Translations under genes and position numbers: made by a program
The notes under the pieces: generated by a model
Told to the model about the DNA's origin: nothing
Databases searched by the model: none
Seen by the model: the letters and a program-made list of their open reading frames with translations, nothing else
Source of the DNA: Hofstenia miamia
Taxonomy: Eukaryota; Xenacoelomorpha; Acoela
Length of the DNA stretch: 64,000 nucleotides
Direction of reading: 5' to 3'
Assembly (NCBI GenBank): GCA_004352715.1
Contig: SCFE01000091.1
Span: forward strand, 808,478 to 872,477
Shown: piece after piece, positions 59,667 through 64,000 of the stretch
Layout of the letters: each line of letters opens with the position of its first letter
Numbering within the stretch: the first letter of the stretch is position 1

Positions 59667-60289
59667 NACACAACTCAACTTAAACTCTATTGTGTGAAAG
59701 TGTTATGTACATTTGCAACCTGAACTGTTACTAGTTGTTTGTTAAGTATTACATTCAGCCATTACTGAAATATATTGGCTTATTTAAATATATTTTGTTT
59801 GAACAACTTCCTCACCTACATTTATAATCTACTACATGTACAGTCACTTTATCAGTCGATTATGGGTCATTAATTTAGATCTAAAACAGTAATAAGATAA
59901 TTCCTAAGGTTTGGTAATCCAACCATTTGCTGAGAGTTAATTATCTAATACATGTAGAAGTGAAATCCTAGTTGGCTAATCAAGAGAAAACCCCTACACC
60001 TAACCTATGTGCACTTTTGTGATCTGGCACGGAGACCCTAGAATTGTTCCCTGTGATGTATCCAGACCACTACTAAACACTGCTTGATTAGCTCAACATC
60101 ATATTAAATAATCAAACTGTTAATGAGAAAATAAAATAAGAATTCTAAGTAAAATTCTTTATCAACTTCTTACAGTGTTTTAATCTATTTATAGTATTTC
60201 CAAAAGAAGTAACTGTTGATTCAAATTTAAACTTTCTGCCAAGATGGCAGCTAAAATAATGTAAGCGTCATTTAGTCAAAAGTATTTTA

Positions 60290-60409
60290 TCGACAGACAC
60301 AAATATCTCTTTTTTGACACATGTTGTTTCTACTCCCATATCAATTGTTGCTTTTGTTAAATTCCCATTTATTGTTATCATTATCATATTAATGTTATCC
60401 AAATTCTGA
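60290..60409 (-). pseudogene. Start of retroviral-type aspartic protease
   Basis: The minus strand reads ITINGNLTKATIDMGVETT, matching the protease entry VxIxGxxxxAxIDTGAxxT with the active-site DTG changed to DMG (60342-60334). It lies in a different frame from gag, consistent with gag-pro frameshifting, and is cut off where LTR sequence resumes. Nonfunctional fragment. Confidence 0.65.
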
Positions 60410-62086
60410 CTAGTTTTCTGATTCTTCCTCTGTTTTGGGGTCCTCTACCAATTCTGATTCAGATTCGATTATGTCTTCATCATCATAATACGCTTCTTCT
60501 TCTCTGATCATATTGATTTGTTTTTTGCATTTATCCTTCCTGTGACCCTTTTGTCCACAAGCTTAGCATTTTATGTCTCTTTCTCTTCCCTTTTTGGATT
60601 TCCCATCCTTGTTTTTTATATTGATGAATTTTTCTGCTTTCTTCTCCTTGTACACCTTAGTGTTCCCTATCTGCATTTTGTAGTTGTTTCTCCATTCCAA
60701 TGGCCTCTCTTTATTCCATACTGCCTTTTTGTAGATGCAAGCATTATTCTCTATTGTTGCCTGTATGTCTACGGCTTTCCTAATCATTTTCTCCAGTTTA
60801 TCGTCTACATCACACTTAATCTTGAATTGCATATGAATGTTCTCTGGCATACCCTTGCAGATATAAGAAAAAAGGTCATACTTGGAATATGTGTTTTCCC
60901 TTGATGTGAGTGTCAATAATCGTTCTATCTGTTGGGTATAATTTCGGATATCATCTGTCTTCCGCATTTTTGTAGTACTTAGTATGATTCAATATTGGTT
61001 TTTAAAGCTTTCATTTTCGTAGTAATCTATGAAGTCTCTGATTAGTAGTTTGTAATTTCGTTTCATATCTGCATCAAGGAGTAAGTAGTGTTGAGAGGCT
61101 GCCCCTGTTAAATATAGTGGGAACCTTGCAGCTGCTGCCCTTTGGTTCACTTTCCTCTCCGCCATTGTAATCTCGAACATTTGCAGCCATTCCAGAAATG
61201 TCGGATTGTAGCTGTCCACTTTCCCATTAAATTTTGGCAGAGTTGCCTTACATGGTATTGTATCACTATGACTATTTTCTGGTAGCATTGAGTCTTTGTA
61301 CATCAGTTTCTTTTGTCTAGTCATTTGTTCACTAATTGTGAGTTGACTTGTCACTGCTCTCATTATCTCATTGATGATTTTCCTTTTCTCTTCTTCTTGT
61401 TCTTCCTCTATTTCTCTGAAATGTTTTTTAAAATTTGTGGGTGATGCTTGTAAGCTCCTTTCCTCTCTCTGTTCAATTGTTCTTTCATATCTTGCTGTTG
61501 CTTTTGGATTTTCGTCTTCGTCTTCTCGTAGTTTTTTCAACTTCCATCTCACATCCTCTATCTCTCTCTTCTGATTTTCGTGGTCTTCATCTCTGTCCAA
61601 CTCTGTCAATCTAAGTTTGTCTTTAAGCTGTTTGATCTCTTGAGCTTGAATATCATTATCAAGGATTAATTGCCTATTCGCATCTTCCAACTGCTGGCAT
61701 ATCTTCTCCCATTTCTGGTTCTGTTCTTGAAAAGCTTTGTTTGACTGTGCCAGCTGATTTGTTAATGCCTTAATCTCTCTCTGGAAATTGTCACTTTGGT
61801 TATCCAAACAATTGTCCATTTTGATTCTCAATTCGCTTAGTGCATTCTCATTTTCTTGTTCTAGTGTCGACATTCTTTCTATTAATTGTTGTATCTCAGT
61901 TCTCAACAATGTTTCAGTTTCATTTGTTTGGCGTAAGATATTTAGGACTTCATTAGATCCTGTTTCTGGTGACATTTGTAGGGTTTCCAATTCTATGGGG
62001 GATGCTGCATCTGTCTCTGAATGTGCTCTCCTTGGGGTGGGGGTTGTTTTGTTTGTGCCTGTTTTGGTGCTACCTTTTTTCCTCAT
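60410..62086 (-). pseudogene. gag with long coiled coil, capsid-like domain and zinc knuckle
   Basis: The ATG at 62086 opens a frame read for ~365 codons to a TGA (60991-60989), then on to a TAA (60565-60563) and a final stop at 60412. Residues ~50-220 are a Gln/Glu/Lys coiled coil (EIQQLIERMSTLEQENENAL). Residues ~285-480 resemble the Ty3 Gag capsid: LPKFNGKVDSYNP, FLEWLQMFEITMAER, LYLTGAASQHYLL. A CCHC zinc knuckle (CxxCGQKGHRKDKC, about 60565-60524) has the TAA inside its first CxxC. An acidic tail follows. Gag would form the particle that packages element RNA. The unusually long N-terminal coiled coil is notable. Confidence 0.8.
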
Positions 62087-62308
62087 GTGTTTGGCATCTT
62101 TGATTACAAGTAGTAGTGGTTGGTAGCTCAGTGTGACTCATTGTCTTTCCCCTGCTCTACATTAGGTATAGTTGTAGTTGTTGGCTCATTGCTGGCTTTA
62201 TGTTCCCTTTGTTTCCTTGCATATTTTCTTCTATTTGGTTGCTCTGATTCTCTCTTGACTTTAAGTTCCAAGCTAGGGTGTTGAACTGATTGTTCTTCTT
62301 CTGTTGTT

Positions 62309-62329
62309 CTTTATCTGTCACAGTCGCCA
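62309..62329 (-). other. Likely primer-binding site
   Basis: Directly next to the inner edge of the 5' LTR the element strand reads TGGCGACTGTGACAGAT. TGG pairs with the CCA end of a tRNA. I did not identify which tRNA. Confidence 0.6.
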
Positions 62330-63453
62330 TGTAGCATCCACTACCAAGCGTCAGTGTGGGTTAAATGGTTCTTTAAAACTATTGTTTCACTTCAACTGTG
62401 GGTAGGGATGTACTCACATTAGCTATTTCATGTAGATATTTCTGTTATCCTTCTTATAATTGAAATAACTGAATACTATTTAGGTAATCCGCCATTGTAT
62501 CTCTGCTCTGTAGATGATGGTACTGTGGCCTCTGGTCAACTCTGATCTCTGCATCTTTCCATTTGCATTTCCACAGATGATCCAGGTGGCTTCAAACCTC
62601 AGCTCAACGAAGTTCTTATGTGTTCCCTATCCTAACTCAGTGTAGTTTCACAATATAAATTGTAACTGACTTAAACTCAATTTGTATAATGTCACTAGCT
62701 GCTTAATAATTATTACTTTAGCCATTACCAAAAACTATTGGCTTTAATTAAGTTAAAATAATTAAGTTACTTAATAACTTGCAGCTTCCTACCTTACATA
62801 TAAATAACATAATACATGCTTGGTCACTTTATTGGTCCATTATAGGTCATCTAAGTCTATTACATAAAATATGTATAACCTATGTTGGGCTATCCAGCCC
62901 TTTCTTACTGCTGTTGATTATTGATTACATGTGAATGATTGAATCAATAGCCAGCTAAACGGAGAAAAACTCCTATTCATACACCTAATGTAAATGCAGG
63001 TTCATGGTTTGGATCAAGGACCCTCAAGTCACTCCTGATATGTTTCCAAACCACTACTACTGCAGTTACTATTTAGCTTGACATTCTGTATTAAATAATC
63101 AAACCAATATAAAATCTAAGAATAAGATTTTTGAAGAATTTACTTCAACAATTTCCAAATTGAATTATGCTCTATTTATAGTTAACTTGAAAAAGTACCT
63201 GTCATTCAAAATTCAAATTTAATTCATCTGCCAAAATGGCTGAAAATAGTGGAAGTGAAATCGCCCCCTTTGTTTTGTCAAATTTGATGACAAGTACTAA
63301 TTTGCTATGTTATTACTTGGTTGCATTTTTACAAAGATAATTTCTGATAATGAAACTTAAATTGTTTTCCTAAATAATCATTTGATCTTAGTTTTTGACT
63401 AATCATCTGTTCTTCTTTCTTCATTAGCAGCAATTTTTTTGGATTATGCTACA
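62330..63453 (-). repeat. 5' LTR (complete)
   Basis: 1124 bp from TGTAGCAT to ATGCTACA, about the same length as solo LTRs A and B. It supplies promoter and polyadenylation signals for the element. Intermediate CpG content: some sites keep CG (AAACGGAG, AATCGCCC) that LTR B has lost. Confidence 0.9.
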
Positions 63454-63457
63454 ATTG

Positions 63458-64000
63458 GACACATTTTTGACAGTTGAACAATAGATAAAAAATTACGCAT
63501 AGCAGCATAATGGAATTTTACATGCTTGTACTGTGTTTACAATTGGATACATTTTTGACATTTGAACAATAGATAAAACCACATAATATTGACATTGTCT
63601 ATGAAAGCATGTAAGTTTATACATAGAGCAGATTAATGGAATTTTGCATTGATGAAAGAACTAGCCTTAAACATTTCAAACTTTTTAGTAAGCTATTTTT
63701 ATAATTAAATCTCAGATATTGTTTTTGATTCTTAACAATTTTTGCAATATGATATCTAGTTAGTTTTACAGATATTTCTTTTAAAATGTAATCAATTTTA
63801 TTTAAATAAATTGTTGTGAATTTACTGTCTGATGTTACATTAATAATATACTTTATCATAAATAGAAACATCGTTTGTTTGGTAATACACATTTTTAATT
63901 GAATTTGTTTAAATGTTTATTCATCATGTGTTTTATACTGTGATCTATCACTTAAATTATTAATCATTCATTTAGATATGACCATGTTAAATTCATAATG
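63458..64000. repeat. Outer part of the right inverted-repeat arm
   Basis: Reverse complement of 54549-54007; it continues to the window end without losing similarity, so the arm may extend further. Open frames here are not coding. Confidence 0.85.

Larger units (their letters stand above)
58918..63453 (-). mobile_element. Defective Ty3/Gypsy-type LTR retrotransposon
   Basis: 4536 bp running right to left, with target duplication ATTG on both sides (58914-58917 and 63454-63457). The 5' LTR is complete (62330-63453). A primer-binding site, gag and the start of protease follow; pol is absent. The 3' LTR is damaged: 58918-58986 is LTR, 58987-59666 is a second copy of part of gag, N is at 59667, and 59668 to about 60275 is LTR again without its inner end. 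Stops in gag and the lack of pol make it non-autonomous and inactive. The empty site in the opposite inverted-repeat arm confirms both outer boundaries. Confidence 0.9.

Noticed and set aside
61371-62126. Plus-strand frames opposite gag (67 and 112 codons)
   Set aside because: Antisense to a clear coiled-coil gag; Ser/Phe/Leu composition is the mirror of Glu/Lys codons.
1-64000. tRNA, rRNA or other structured RNA genes
   Set aside because: I looked for tRNA-like arms and B-box sequence by eye and found none I could support; a covariance-model scan would be needed.

Overview
The window looks like a piece of an AT-rich animal genome, probably an aquatic invertebrate; I cannot name the species. 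It is not bacterial. Genes are sparse, one recognisable gene has short GT-AG introns (45 and 82 bp), and most of the sequence is transposable-element debris: CR1/Jockey-group LINEs, a Penelope-like element, a Ty3/Gypsy-type LTR element, piggyBac, Tc1/mariner, hAT-like elements and possibly a Polinton fragment. (TA)n microsatellites border three of the four larger N gaps; the fourth lies at a minisatellite. Single N characters at 44805, 56355 and 59667 mark contig joins.

Layout. 1-9 kb has ordinary CpG content and holds a minus-strand SERBP1/HABP4-type RNA-binding protein gene (start at 7844; four N-terminal exons resolved by matching splice sites and phase; 3' end not found), plus a Tc1 scrap. 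9.1-10.8 kb is a decayed piggyBac transposase. 12.9-16.7 kb is an almost intact LINE on the minus strand. Its ORF1 and ORF2 share one frame and are separated only by UGA followed by CUA, a known readthrough context. 16.7-18.6 kb is a fold-back repeat. 20-23.8 kb is a second, dead LINE whose ORF1 start carries a solo LTR (23803-24935). 26-34 kb holds mariner fragments, a LINE RT scrap, a cluster of GTGG/CCAC palindromes and a Penelope GIY-YIG endonuclease fragment. 34982-36388 (minus) is an intact single-exon nuclear receptor with unusual zinc-finger spacing. 37816-40586 is a DNA transposon with a 7-bp target duplication, mirrored subterminal TGACGTCA arrays and a decayed protein I do not recognise. 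42144-42938 is a hAT-type MITE.

From about 43.4 kb to the end the sequence is strongly CpG-depleted and repeat-derived: an assembly duplication (44.5-45.1 kb), an 83-bp minisatellite, ~245-bp diverged repeats, a second solo LTR (50168-51307), a 758-bp inverted repeat (54007-54764 against 58703-64000), a possible capsid-protein pseudogene of Polinton type, and a defective LTR retrotransposon (58918-63453) inserted cleanly into one arm of the inverted repeat.

Two intact coding units stand out: the nuclear receptor and the 12.9-16.7 kb LINE. Solo LTRs of one family in CpG-normal and CpG-poor blocks differ chiefly by CG-to-TG/CA changes. This points to mosaic cytosine methylation in the host. 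All product calls come from reading translated sequence by eye; no database search was made.
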